A stretch of DNA of 52,317 nucleotides from an uncultured Bacteroidota bacterium (GTDB taxonomy: Bacteria; Bacteroidota; Bacteroidia; Bacteroidales; F082): positions 1 through 52,317 of the forward strand of contig CAJVXP010000013.1 of the NCBI GenBank assembly GCA_913009685.1, read 5' to 3'. Below the pieces are notes generated by a model. It was not told the origin of the DNA, ran no database searches, and saw only the letters and a list, made by a program, of their open reading frames with translations. Positions within the stretch are counted from its first letter, which is position 1; each line of letters opens with the position of its first letter. Made by a program: the position numbers and the translations under genes. This document shows, piece by piece, positions 27,557 through 35,650 of this stretch.

Positions 27557-28993
27557 ATGAACACATTACTTAGAAAGGCGTTGCGTAAGCCGACCGCTGC
27601 CGACACCATTTTTCTCGTAAAAGATGGTAAAGATCTGGCCAATCTTAATTTTACAAATGATGAGCTGAATTATATAAAAAGACAACACCGTAATAACCAT
27701 AACGTTGTGGGCATTAACCATTATAAAAATATGCTTATAGTCGTTTTCGGTGAGTTTATAGGTACCCGTTCCGCACGAATGGAGACTTACCGCATGCGTG
27801 GGGATGAAACCCAGGAGCAGCTGAACAAGGCTCGTGTTGAGCGTGCCGTTGTATTTAATGTTAATGCTGACAAAGAAGAAATGCTGGCTTTTACGGAAGG
27901 CCTTCTTCTTGGAAATTACTCCTTTAGCAAATACAAGAAAAGAGACAAAAAGAAAGACAATACACTGGAACAGGTGGATATTTATGATAACGATATTACA
28001 GAAGAAGAAATGGAAGAGTTGCGTATCCTGACAGATGCTGTTTTTGTCGCCCGCGATTTTGTGAACGAGCCGGTAGCCTATCTAAACGCCACAAAATTTG
28101 CCGAAGAGATGCAAGCCCTTGGCAAAAAGGCCAACGCCAAAGTAGAAGTATTTAACAAAAAGAAACTGGAAAGTCTGAAAATGGGCGGACTGCTGGCAGT
28201 GAATCGCGGAAGTGTCGATCCGCCGACATTCACAGTTATCGAATGGAAGCCTAAAAATGCCAAAAACAAAAAGCCTTTTGTCTTTGTTGGAAAAGGTGTG
28301 GTTTATGATACGGGCGGACTGAGTCTGAAACCCACCAGCTCTATGGATACCATGAAGAGCGATATGGCCGGTGGCGCTGCCGTAGCCGGCGCCATGTATG
28401 CTATAGCCAAAACCAAACTGCCCGTTTATGTAATCGGACTGGTGCCGGCTACTGACAACCGTCCTGATGGCAATGCTTATACGCCTGGTGATGTGATTAC
28501 CATGCACGACGGCACCACCGTTGAGGTGCTGAATACCGATGCCGAAGGCCGCATGATTCTTGCCGATGCGTTGAGTTATGCCAAGGAATTCAAACCTGAG
28601 CTGGTGGTAGACATTGCAACCCTTACGGGGGCTGCTGCCCGCGCCATTGGTCCGCAGGCTATTGTTGGCATGGAAGCTAAAGCCGACGACGATTTTGAAC
28701 ACCTCAAACGCATAGGCTCACGGTCCCATGAGCGTATTGTGGAATTCCCTTTTTGGGATGAGTATAAAGAATCGCTGAAATCAAAAATCGCCGACCTGAA
28801 AAACATTGGTGGTGTGGACGCCGGTGCTATTACCGCCGGAAAGTTTTTGGAACATTTTACCAGCTATCCGTACATCCATCTTGACATTGCCGCTCCTGCT
28901 TTTCTGGAGAAAAAAAGCGGATACCGCGGTGTCGGCGGTACCGGCGTTGGAGTGCGCCTGTTTTATCATTTTATCAAATCGAAAGCGGAATAA
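27557..28993 (+). CDS. pepA: Leucyl aminopeptidase, M17 family
   Basis: 478 residues, no signal peptide: a cytoplasmic metallo-aminopeptidase that releases N-terminal residues from short peptides. The M17 core is clear: GKGVVYDTGGLSLKPTSSMDTMKSDMAGGAAV (first metal and catalytic Lys region), EVLNTDAEGRMILADALSYA (family signature) and DIATLTGAA. The N-terminal ~180 residues form the variable domain, which here is Lys- and Glu-rich (KKRDKKKDNTLEQ). It would finish the dipeptides produced by the secreted dipeptidyl peptidases on either side. A strong terminator follows the stop codon. Confidence 0.93.
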   Translation: MNTLLRKALRKPTAADTIFLVKDGKDLANLNFTNDELNYIKRQHRNNHNVVGINHYKNMLIVVFGEFIGTRSARMETYRMRGDETQEQLNKARVERAVVFNVNADKEEMLAFTEGLLLGNYSFSKYKKRDKKKDNTLEQVDIYDNDITEEEMEELRILTDAVFVARDFVNEPVAYLNATKFAEEMQALGKKANAKVEVFNKKKLESLKMGGLLAVNRGSVDPPTFTVIEWKPKNAKNKKPFVFVGKGVVYDTGGLSLKPTSSMDTMKSDMAGGAAVAGAMYAIAKTKLPVYVIGLVPATDNRPDGNAYTPGDVITMHDGTTVEVLNTDAEGRMILADALSYAKEFKPELVVDIATLTGAAARAIGPQAIVGMEAKADDDFEHLKRIGSRSHERIVEFPFWDEYKESLKSKIADLKNIGGVDAGAITAGKFLEHFTSYPYIHLDIAAPAFLEKKSGYRGVGGTGVGVRLFYHFIKSKAE

Positions 28994-29010
28994 AGCCGTC
29001 TTGTGCGAAT

Positions 29011-29043
29011 AAAAAAGCCTTCCGGATTCCGGAAGGCTTTTTT
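29011..29043. terminator. Bidirectional rho-independent terminator
   Basis: AAAAAAGCCTTCCGG - ATT - CCGGAAGGCTTTTTT: a perfect 15-bp stem including flanking A and T runs, in the 63-base gap between the convergent aminopeptidase and DPP4-like genes. The A run on one side and T run on the other let it work for both transcripts. Confidence 0.93.
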
Positions 29044-29056
29044 TTGTTGTGTACAC

Positions 29057-31195
29057 TTACAGCCAATCATCGAAATAAGACTTGATTTTTCGCGTAAGCT
29101 GCAAACGGTCTCTTCCGGAAACCCCATGTTCATGTCCGGGATAAACAAAATAATCCATCAGCTTGTCTTCGTGAATGGCTTTCTGCAAAAACAACAAGCT
29201 GTTTTGCCACATCACCACCGGGTCCATGGTTCCGTGAATCAGGAGCAAATGTCCCTGCAGGTTGTGTACATAATTCAACAGGCTGGCTTCTTTGTAACCT
29301 TCCGGATTTTCCTGCGGCGTATCCATGTAACGCTCGCCGTACATCACTTCGTAATATTTCCAGTCGATGACCGGCCCCCCGGCAACAGCTACTTTAAAAA
29401 CTCCCGGCTCACGTAACATTAGCGAGGTGGTCATAAAACCGCCGAAACTCCAGCCATCCACGCCAAGACGGGTTGAATCCACATAAGGCAACGATTTCAG
29501 ATAATTAACACCTGCCATTTGGTCTTTAATTTCATTGGTTCCGAGATGCCGGAAGATAACCTGTTCAAAATCGCGACCCCTGTTTTCGGAGCCATGGTTG
29601 TCCAGCGTAAAAATAAGATATCCGTTTTCAGCGAGATAATTCAGCATAAATCCTGCGCCTCCGAGCCAGGTGTCGGTAATCAGCTGAACATGTGGGCCTC
29701 CGTAAACATATACAATCACCGGGTATTTTTTGGTGCTGTCAAAATTCACAGGTTTTATCATGCGGCAATAGAGGTCTTTGCCATCAATTTTCGATTTCAG
29801 TGTGAAGATGGTCATTTTTCCCAGCTTGTAACCGTCCAGAGGGTCTTTGTCCTGCTGAATGGTTCGCACCACCTTTCCGCGGTAGTTCAGTAGTTTATAA
29901 TCACGGCTAACGTCCGTACTGCTGAAAACATCGAGTAAATATCTTCCATCTTTGCTCACCATGGCACTATGGGTTCCGTGGTCGGGACTCAAACGCAGGA
30001 CTTTCCCGTTACGCATGTCCACCGAGTAGAGATTCTGCTGGAGCGGACTCTCTTTGGTGGCTACAAAATAGACTTTGTTCTTCATGAAACAGCCCAGCAC
30101 ATGCGTTACTTCCCATTTTCCTTTGGTAAGCTGTTTCAGCAATTTGCCGTCGGTGTTGTAAAGATAGAGGTGGTTCCAGCCATCACGGCGGGAGTTCCAG
30201 ATAAACTCATCCGCATTGAACGGATTGAAATACAACGGAAACAGCGGCTCCACATATTTAGGATTGGTCTCTTCGAACAATGTCTTCACCAGCGTACCGG
30301 TGAAAGCATCGTATTTGTTCATCCACATGTGATTTTGCCCACGGTTCAGAATTGCAATATAAATATATTTCCCGGCAGGCCCCCAGGTAACAGCTGTAAG
30401 ATATTGCTCCGATTTGGGATCTGTTTTCAGAAAAATGGTTTTGCCGGTTTTAATATCATAAACGCCAAGGCTGACATATTCGCTTGGGGTGCCGGCCATG
30501 GGATACTTTATGTTTTTTACTTCAGCAATACGATGGTTAATGTCCACCAATGGATAATTGAATACCCGCGACTGATCTTTGTGATAAAAAGCCAGTTTAT
30601 CACCGTTTGGCGACCAGAAAATACCTTTGTCGATACCAAATTCGTTACGCGAAACAATCTGACCATTCACATAATCCGGATTTTGGTCGTGGGTAATTTG
30701 TGTTACTTTTCCGTTTTCGGCCATGTACAGGTTGTTTTTCAGCGTAAAAGCAGCACGGTTGGTTTTGGCATCAAATGAAACATTTTTTGCCGTGTCCGGA
30801 ATCTGATTTACTTTCTTGATAGTATGTTGCTGGAAATCATAAACATAAAATCCCCCATCACGCGAAAAGCGGGCTTCATGTTCAGAAGAAAAAGTAAACT
30901 TCGGAAGCCGTTTTACCGTGTCTATATCTGCCTGCCGGAGATCGGTGTTCAGTGTAGCTTTATCAAAAAGTTTGACTGTTTTTCCGCGGGCAGCATCTTT
31001 TTTATAAAACGCATTTTTTTTGGCAAACACGTAATTGTCGGTTTTCCCCAACCATTGCAGTTGCAATACACGTTTGGGAAACAGCGCCGGATTCAGCCAG
31101 GAGGCATCTGTTGCCGTCATCATTTTTTGCTGTGCCTGCAGTGTAAATTGTGTGGCGAAAACAAAAATCACCACCATATAAATATATTTCTTCAT
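29057..31195 (-). CDS. Secreted dipeptidyl peptidase IV, S9 family
   Basis: 712 residues with a signal peptide (ending FTLQAQ, near residue 21). N-terminal part is the eight-bladed propeller of DPP-IV (residues ~40-460; FSPNGDKLAFYHKDQSRV-type repeats and VSLGVYDIKTGK), followed by the alpha/beta-hydrolase domain. The catalytic triad is Ser583 in DGWSFGGF, Asp658 in HGTMDPVV and His690 in PGHEHGV. Removes Xaa-Pro or Xaa-Ala dipeptides from the N-terminus of peptides in the periplasm or outside. With the S46 enzyme and the M17 aminopeptidase it makes up a peptide-degrading set in ~9 kb. Own -7 box upstream. The substrate-anchoring Glu pair of DPP-IV was not traced with certainty. Confidence 0.93.
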   Translation of the reverse strand: MKKYIYMVVIFVFATQFTLQAQQKMMTATDASWLNPALFPKRVLQLQWLGKTDNYVFAKKNAFYKKDAARGKTVKLFDKATLNTDLRQADIDTVKRLPKFTFSSEHEARFSRDGGFYVYDFQQHTIKKVNQIPDTAKNVSFDAKTNRAAFTLKNNLYMAENGKVTQITHDQNPDYVNGQIVSRNEFGIDKGIFWSPNGDKLAFYHKDQSRVFNYPLVDINHRIAEVKNIKYPMAGTPSEYVSLGVYDIKTGKTIFLKTDPKSEQYLTAVTWGPAGKYIYIAILNRGQNHMWMNKYDAFTGTLVKTLFEETNPKYVEPLFPLYFNPFNADEFIWNSRRDGWNHLYLYNTDGKLLKQLTKGKWEVTHVLGCFMKNKVYFVATKESPLQQNLYSVDMRNGKVLRLSPDHGTHSAMVSKDGRYLLDVFSSTDVSRDYKLLNYRGKVVRTIQQDKDPLDGYKLGKMTIFTLKSKIDGKDLYCRMIKPVNFDSTKKYPVIVYVYGGPHVQLITDTWLGGAGFMLNYLAENGYLIFTLDNHGSENRGRDFEQVIFRHLGTNEIKDQMAGVNYLKSLPYVDSTRLGVDGWSFGGFMTTSLMLREPGVFKVAVAGGPVIDWKYYEVMYGERYMDTPQENPEGYKEASLLNYVHNLQGHLLLIHGTMDPVVMWQNSLLFLQKAIHEDKLMDYFVYPGHEHGVSGRDRLQLTRKIKSYFDDWL

Positions 31196-31232
31196 GTTTT
31201 ATTGATTTTAGGTCTTTGTTAGATTGAAGGCG

Positions 31233-31240
31233 CAAACTTA
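31233..31240 (-). promoter_or_regulatory. -7 promoter box of the DPP4-like gene
   Basis: The minus strand reads TAAGTTTG, matching TAnnTTTG, 37 bases upstream of the ATG. The -33 position has CTG rather than TTTG. Confidence 0.5.
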
Positions 31241-31285
31241 GAGAAACTTTTTTAGAAAACAGGTTGTTGCAGGCAGTTTTAACAT

Positions 31286-31304
31286 AAGGGGACTTCTAAT
31301 AATT
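31286..31304. repeat. 19-base sequence shared with 52191-52209
   Basis: AAGGGGACTTCTAATAATT is identical at both places, which are 20.9 kb apart and both intergenic. The identity stops abruptly on each side. This is what two copies of an insertion-sequence end, or two target-site scars, would look like; see the entry at 52191. Confidence 0.5.
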
Positions 31305-31397
31305 CCTTTCTTTCAAGAAACAAATGAGATGAACAATACCAATTTATTTACCGCCAATTCAGAGTCATTCTTTCATTCATCATTCCCTGGCTTTTCC

Positions 31398-31405
31398 TAC
31401 CTTTG
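31398..31405 (+). promoter_or_regulatory. -7 promoter box of tadA
   Basis: TACCTTTG matches TAnnTTTG and lies 18 bases before the ATG at 31424. The in-frame TTG at 31403 overlaps this box and so is not the start codon. Confidence 0.45.
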
Positions 31406-31423
31406 ACGGACAAAAGAAAAGCC

Positions 31424-31882
31424 ATGGGATTAACTGCTCTCTCTGACGAATATTTTATGAACGAAGCGCTGAAAGAGGCCCGCAAAGCTTTCGACAGGGG
31501 AGAGGTGCCTGTGGGAGCCGTGGTGGCGTGCAACAACAGCATTGTGGCGCGTGCCCATAATCTCACCGAAACATTGCACGATGTAACAGCCCATGCGGAA
31601 ATGCAGGCTTTCACCGCAGCGGCTAACTATTTGAACAGCAAATACCTGCGCGATTGCACTCTGTATGTAACTTTAGAGCCCTGCCTTATGTGTGCCGGCG
31701 GCGCTTATTGGGCACAAATCGGGCGTATTGTGTATGGCGCTGATGATGAAAAACGTGGTTTTTCTCTTGTTCATACCCCGGTTTTACATCCCGCTACCCA
31801 ACTCAAAAAAGGTGTTCTTGCCAGTGCATGCAGTCACATTATGACCGAATTTTTTCAAAAGAAAAGAGCGCAAAGAGACTAA
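31424..31882 (+). CDS. tadA: tRNA-specific adenosine deaminase (TadA-type nucleoside deaminase)
   Basis: 152 residues from the ATG at 31424 (MGLTALSDEYFMNEALKEA). Cytidine-deaminase fold with the zinc and catalytic motifs HAEMQA and TLEPCLMCAGG: His and two Cys bind zinc and the Glu of HAE shuttles the proton. Known TadA converts the wobble adenosine of tRNA-Arg(ACG) to inosine. The DEYFMxxAL start and the length fit TadA rather than guanine deaminase, although relatives of guanine deaminase are similar. It is transcribed alone. The 273 bases downstream, to 32155, hold no gene; a possible -7 box TATTTTTG lies there at 32038-32045. Confidence 0.85.
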   Translation: MGLTALSDEYFMNEALKEARKAFDRGEVPVGAVVACNNSIVARAHNLTETLHDVTAHAEMQAFTAAANYLNSKYLRDCTLYVTLEPCLMCAGGAYWAQIGRIVYGADDEKRGFSLVHTPVLHPATQLKKGVLASACSHIMTEFFQKKRAQRD

Positions 31883-32155
31883 TTTCCGACTGACCATTAA
31901 TGATTTAGAATTCAAAATTATTTTAGAAACCTGCAACACCGGAAATAAATATCTACGATAAATGCAGGATTAGTTCAGTAATGTTTTTTCGACTTTAAAA
32001 GGCATGGTCTCCTGATTTTAGGCAGAGGAGAAATAGTTATTTTTGTAAACTAAAAATTTCATTGCGTACTGGCAGGGTTTTTTGTTGCCGGAGTGTGGTA
32101 TTAAACTGAAATAGTTTTAGTTATAAAAAAGTTCCAAACGTTTAAACATAATTAA

Positions 32156-33124
32156 ATGAATATAAAAGATACAATAGGAAATACTCCACTGGTAATTTTG
32201 GAGAACATCAATCCATATAAGCACATTGAACTATATGCCAAACTTGAATTCTTTAATCCAAGCGGAAGCGTAAAAGACCGGATTGTAAAATACATTATTG
32301 AAAATGCCGAAAAAAGAGGTCTGTTAAAACCCGGTGGTATTATTGTAGAAAACACTTCCGGTAATACCGGAGCTGCTGTTGCCACAATAGCTGCGATAAA
32401 AGGGTATAAAGCCATTCTCACCATGCCCGATAAAGTGAGTAAGGAAAAACAAAACGCCCTGAAAGCACTTGGAGCAGAAATTGTGGTTACACCTACTTCC
32501 GCCCCGCCCGATTCGCCCGAAAATTATATAAATACCGCCAAACGAATTGCAGCTGAAACTCCTAATAGTTTCCGTATCAATCAATACGATAACCTGTTAA
32601 ATCCGGAAGCGCATTATAAAAGTACCGGCCCGGAAATTTGGGAACAAACTCAGGGACGTGTTACTCACTATGTTGCGGCTGGTAGTACAGGCGGAACAAT
32701 AAGCGGAGTGAGCCGGTTCTTGAAAGAAAAAAATCCCGATATTTTTACGTTTATGCCCGACCCCATCGGCTCGATTTATTACGACTATTTTAAAACCGGA
32801 AAAATTAACCATGATGCTATTGGCACCTATAATGTGGAAGGCGTAGGCGAGGACCATATAGCCAAAGCTATGGACTTCAGCCTCGTGGATGAGATGATAC
32901 AATTTACCGATCAGGATGCCTTTACCATGGCCCGCCGGTTGGCTTGTGAAGAAGGAATTCTTGGCGGAGGAACAGGTGGCGCTAACATTTGGGCTGCCCT
33001 GAAACTTGCTGCCAAATTAACTGAACCAGCTGTAATCGTGGCAATTATACCGGACAACGGTATTAAATATTTGAGTAAATTTTATAATAATGAGTGGATG
33101 CTCAAAAACGGATTTGAAATATAA
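32156..33124 (+). CDS. Cystathionine beta-synthase-like PLP enzyme
   Basis: 322 residues, fold-type II PLP enzyme of the cysteine synthase family. PLP Lys40 is in NPSGSVKDR and the phosphate/substrate loop is ENTSGNTGAAVA. The region MPDPIGSIYYDYF with TYNVEGVGEDHI is closer to cystathionine beta-synthase than to O-acetylserine sulfhydrylase, and there is no C-terminal CBS regulatory domain. With the neighbouring gamma-lyase 16 bases downstream this suggests reverse transsulfuration: homocysteine plus serine (or O-acetylserine) to cystathionine, then to cysteine. A cysteine synthase activity cannot be excluded from sequence alone. The upstream 270 bases show no SAM riboswitch that I can recognise. 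Confidence 0.85.
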   Translation: MNIKDTIGNTPLVILENINPYKHIELYAKLEFFNPSGSVKDRIVKYIIENAEKRGLLKPGGIIVENTSGNTGAAVATIAAIKGYKAILTMPDKVSKEKQNALKALGAEIVVTPTSAPPDSPENYINTAKRIAAETPNSFRINQYDNLLNPEAHYKSTGPEIWEQTQGRVTHYVAAGSTGGTISGVSRFLKEKNPDIFTFMPDPIGSIYYDYFKTGKINHDAIGTYNVEGVGEDHIAKAMDFSLVDEMIQFTDQDAFTMARRLACEEGILGGGTGGANIWAALKLAAKLTEPAVIVAIIPDNGIKYLSKFYNNEWMLKNGFEI

Positions 33125-33140
33125 ATAAAAAAATATAAGC

Positions 33141-34286
33141 ATGAAATTTTCAACAAAAGCAATTCATACAGGTCAAAAACCGGACAAAGAAACAGGAGCC
33201 ATAATTCCACCGATTTATATGACCTCAACTTATGTACAGGAAGCTCCGGCTCAACACAAAGGCTACGATTACACACGCGCCGGAAATCCCAATTTCACCA
33301 ATATTGAAGCCACATTGGCAGCCCTCGAAGACGGAAAATTCGCTACCGTTTTTTCTTCGGGTTTAGGCGGGCTGAGCGGGATTTTGTCCATGCTGAAAGC
33401 CGGCGATACCATTGTAGGTACTGCTGATATGTACGGAGGATCGTATCGTTTGATAAACCGTATTTTCATAAATTATGGTATTCTTTTCAAATCTATAAAT
33501 ACGCAAAATCTTCAAGAGGTAGAAGCTGTGCTAAAAGAAAAGCCGGGCCTTATATTTTTGGAAACGCCTACTAATCCTCTGCTAAAAATTTCAGATATAA
33601 AGGCTATTACAGCTTTGGCGGGAAAATATGGTGTCCTGAGCGTTGTGGACAATACTTTTGCCACACCTTATTTTCAAAATCCGTTAAATCTGGGCGCCGA
33701 CATGGTTTTACACAGTACCACAAAATTCATTGGCGGACATTCGGATGTTATAGGCGGGGTGGTGATAACCAACAATGCCGATATAAAAGAAAAGTTAGAT
33801 TTCGGACGGATGGCTATTGGCTTAAATCCAAGTCCGTTTGACGTTTGGCTGGGTAGTCGTGGTATTAAAACACTTGCCGTCCGCATGGAGCGTCACGGGG
33901 AAAATGCCCTGGCTTTAGCCCGTTTCCTGGTAAAGCACCCAAAAGTAAAAAAAGTGTATTATCCCGGTTTGGAATCGCATCCCCATCACGATATTGCCAG
34001 GCAGCAAATGCGCGGTTTTAGCGGAATAGTTTCGGTAGAATTTGATTTTAATCTCGAAGATACCAAAAAGCTTATTAGTAATTTTAAATATTTTTCGTTG
34101 GCTGAAAGTTTAGGCGGTGTTGAATCGCTTGTGGATCACCCGGCCAGTATGACCCATGCTTCCATTCCTAAAGCGGAACGCGAAGAAATTGGTCTTACAG
34201 ACGGATTGGTACGCTTCTCGGTAGGAATTGAAGATTACGAAGATTTGCAAAACGATATCGAACAAGCGATTGCATTATTAAAATAG
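33141..34286 (+). CDS. Cystathionine gamma-lyase/synthase family PLP enzyme
   Basis: 381 residues, fold-type I PLP enzyme of the Cys/Met metabolism family. The cofactor Lys195 is in HSTTKFIGGHSDVIGG; other signature parts are YTRAGNPN, YGGSYRLI, FLETPTNPLLKI and SLGGVESLVDHPASMTHASIP. The pairing with a cystathionine beta-synthase-like gene on one transcript favours gamma-lyase (cystathionine to cysteine, 2-oxobutanoate and ammonia). The 2-oxobutanoate would feed propionyl-CoA and so the methylmalonyl-CoA mutase encoded at 39.5-43.7 kb, an inference from pathway knowledge. Gamma-synthase or methionine gamma-lyase activity is possible in this family. The 203 bases after the gene hold the next promoter and no gene. 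Confidence 0.88.
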   Translation: MKFSTKAIHTGQKPDKETGAIIPPIYMTSTYVQEAPAQHKGYDYTRAGNPNFTNIEATLAALEDGKFATVFSSGLGGLSGILSMLKAGDTIVGTADMYGGSYRLINRIFINYGILFKSINTQNLQEVEAVLKEKPGLIFLETPTNPLLKISDIKAITALAGKYGVLSVVDNTFATPYFQNPLNLGADMVLHSTTKFIGGHSDVIGGVVITNNADIKEKLDFGRMAIGLNPSPFDVWLGSRGIKTLAVRMERHGENALALARFLVKHPKVKKVYYPGLESHPHHDIARQQMRGFSGIVSVEFDFNLEDTKKLISNFKYFSLAESLGGVESLVDHPASMTHASIPKAEREEIGLTDGLVRFSVGIEDYEDLQNDIEQAIALLK

Positions 34287-34436
34287 TTCAAATTTTGCAT
34301 CAATAGTTCGTTACCCCACTGGGCGTGAATGTTTCGCGTGCCTTGACTGAAAGCGGATAAAGATTACACCTCCCGCACGCATAAAATTATTTATCAGAAT
34401 AAAAGACCTTTTACTCTTTTATTTAATAAAATTGCT

Positions 34437-34444
34437 TATCTTTG
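34437..34444 (+). promoter_or_regulatory. -7 promoter box of the iron-sulfur repair gene
   Basis: TATCTTTG matches TAnnTTTG; the leader to the ATG at 34490 is about 39 bases. No -33 TTTG at standard spacing, which can mean that an activator is needed. No clear FNR/CRP-like palindrome was found upstream. Confidence 0.5.
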
Positions 34445-34489
34445 CCTCGTGAAACATAAATCATAATCATCAACTTAAAATAAGCAGAA

Positions 34490-35434
34490 ATGGAAACATT
34501 AGACGTAACACAAATAGAACCAAGGTTAAAGCATCCTGTGATTTTTGAAAAATTTGATTCTTTATCCGGTGGCGGGGCATTCGTTATTCATAACGATCAC
34601 GACCCCAAGCCCCTTTATTATCAAATGGTAGCAGAGAGAGGCGAAACCTTTGACTGGGAATATCTTGAAGAAGGTCCTGAAATATGGGAAGTCAAAATCA
34701 GTAAACATAACCCCAAAAGGGAGCCCTTGACAATAGGAGAACTTGTTACCGAAGATTTCAGAAAAGCAGAAGTCTTCAGCAAATACGGATTAGATTTTTG
34801 TTGCGGTGGTGCAAAATCGCTCAAAGAAGCCTGTGAGGAAAAGGGAATTAATGAAAAAGAAGTTGAAGCAGCACTTACCGAAGTGGAAAGCCAGGCAAAA
34901 AACCGGCAACAGGATTTCAATAGTTGGGATCTGGACTTTCTTGCCGATTACATTCTCAACATCCATCACAAGTATGTAAAAGAATCGGTAACGATGCTTT
35001 ATGAAGTGAGTGGAAAAGTAGCGAGTGTACATGGAGAAAATCATCCGGAGGTAATTAGAATTGCCAGTCTGTTTGAAACAATTGCCAAAGAATTGGATAT
35101 GCACATGCAAAAAGAGGAAACTATACTTTTTCCATACATAAAAAAACTCGCTGTTGCCAAACGTGAAACTACCAGAATGGAACCGGCGCCATTTGGCTCT
35201 GTTGAAAATCCGATTAGAATGATGGAAGCCGAGCATGTAGCTGTTGGAGGAAGCTTTGACGAAATAAACCGTTTGAGCAATGGTTATGCCTCTCCCGAAG
35301 ATGCCTGTTCTTCTTATCGTGCTTTATATGCTAAACTTGACGAATTTGAACAGGATTTGCACCAACATATCCACCTGGAAAACAATATATTGTTTCCAAA
35401 AGCAATTCAATTGGAAAAAGAACTTTTGGGTTGA
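34490..35434 (+). CDS. Iron-sulfur cluster repair di-iron protein (RIC/ScdA) with N-terminal DUF2249 domain
   Basis: 314 residues in three parts. Residues ~4-72 are a DUF2249 domain (HPVIFEKFDSLSGGGAFVIHNDHDPKPLYYQ). Residues ~80-135 are the ScdA N-terminal domain (TIGELVTEDFRKAEVFSKYGLDFCCGGAKSL) with the Cys pair 104-105. Residues ~150-310 form a hemerythrin-like four-helix bundle with candidate iron ligands His160, Glu209/Glu210, His249 and His294/Glu297. RIC proteins restore iron-sulfur clusters damaged by nitric oxide or oxidants and are ~220-240 residues without DUF2249. It is a lone gene with its own -7 box. DUF2249 is often linked with nitrogen oxide or redox proteins, so the fusion fits a nitrosative-stress role; this is inference. 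Confidence 0.88.
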   Translation: METLDVTQIEPRLKHPVIFEKFDSLSGGGAFVIHNDHDPKPLYYQMVAERGETFDWEYLEEGPEIWEVKISKHNPKREPLTIGELVTEDFRKAEVFSKYGLDFCCGGAKSLKEACEEKGINEKEVEAALTEVESQAKNRQQDFNSWDLDFLADYILNIHHKYVKESVTMLYEVSGKVASVHGENHPEVIRIASLFETIAKELDMHMQKEETILFPYIKKLAVAKRETTRMEPAPFGSVENPIRMMEAEHVAVGGSFDEINRLSNGYASPEDACSSYRALYAKLDEFEQDLHQHIHLENNILFPKAIQLEKELLG

Positions 35435-35462
35435 TTCAGGTATTGGGCTTTGTGAGCTCAAG

Positions 35463-35563
35463 GGCACACATTACGAATGTGCACTGATATTTCCTTAACG
35501 ATTATTTTTTAAAAAACTCTGACGAGCGAATGTTTTGTTGGCACGCATTAAAAATGTGTACTG
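35463..35563. repeat. Two related hairpin repeats in a convergent intergenic region
   Basis: GGCACACATTACGAATGTGCACTG-like sequence at 35463-35486 and its near copy at 35540-35563 (20 of 24 identical; core GGCAC.CATTA..AATGTG.ACTG). Each can fold: CACATT-ACG-AATGTG in the first. They lie 77 bases apart in the 216-base gap between the convergent repair gene and AAA ATPase gene, and look like repetitive extragenic palindromes. Confidence 0.55.
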
Positions 35564-35650
35564 TGTAAGTTGTTGTGTGGTAAAAGTTCGGTATTTTATC
35601 AAGTCTAATTTTTCATTCAGGTATATCTTTACATGACCTTTATCCTCCGG

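Noticed and set aside
31883-32155. Possible SAM riboswitch upstream of the cystathionine genes
   Set aside because: Only weak hairpins (CCTGCA..TGCAGG, TCTCCT..AGGAGA) are present; no SAM-riboswitch core could be recognised.
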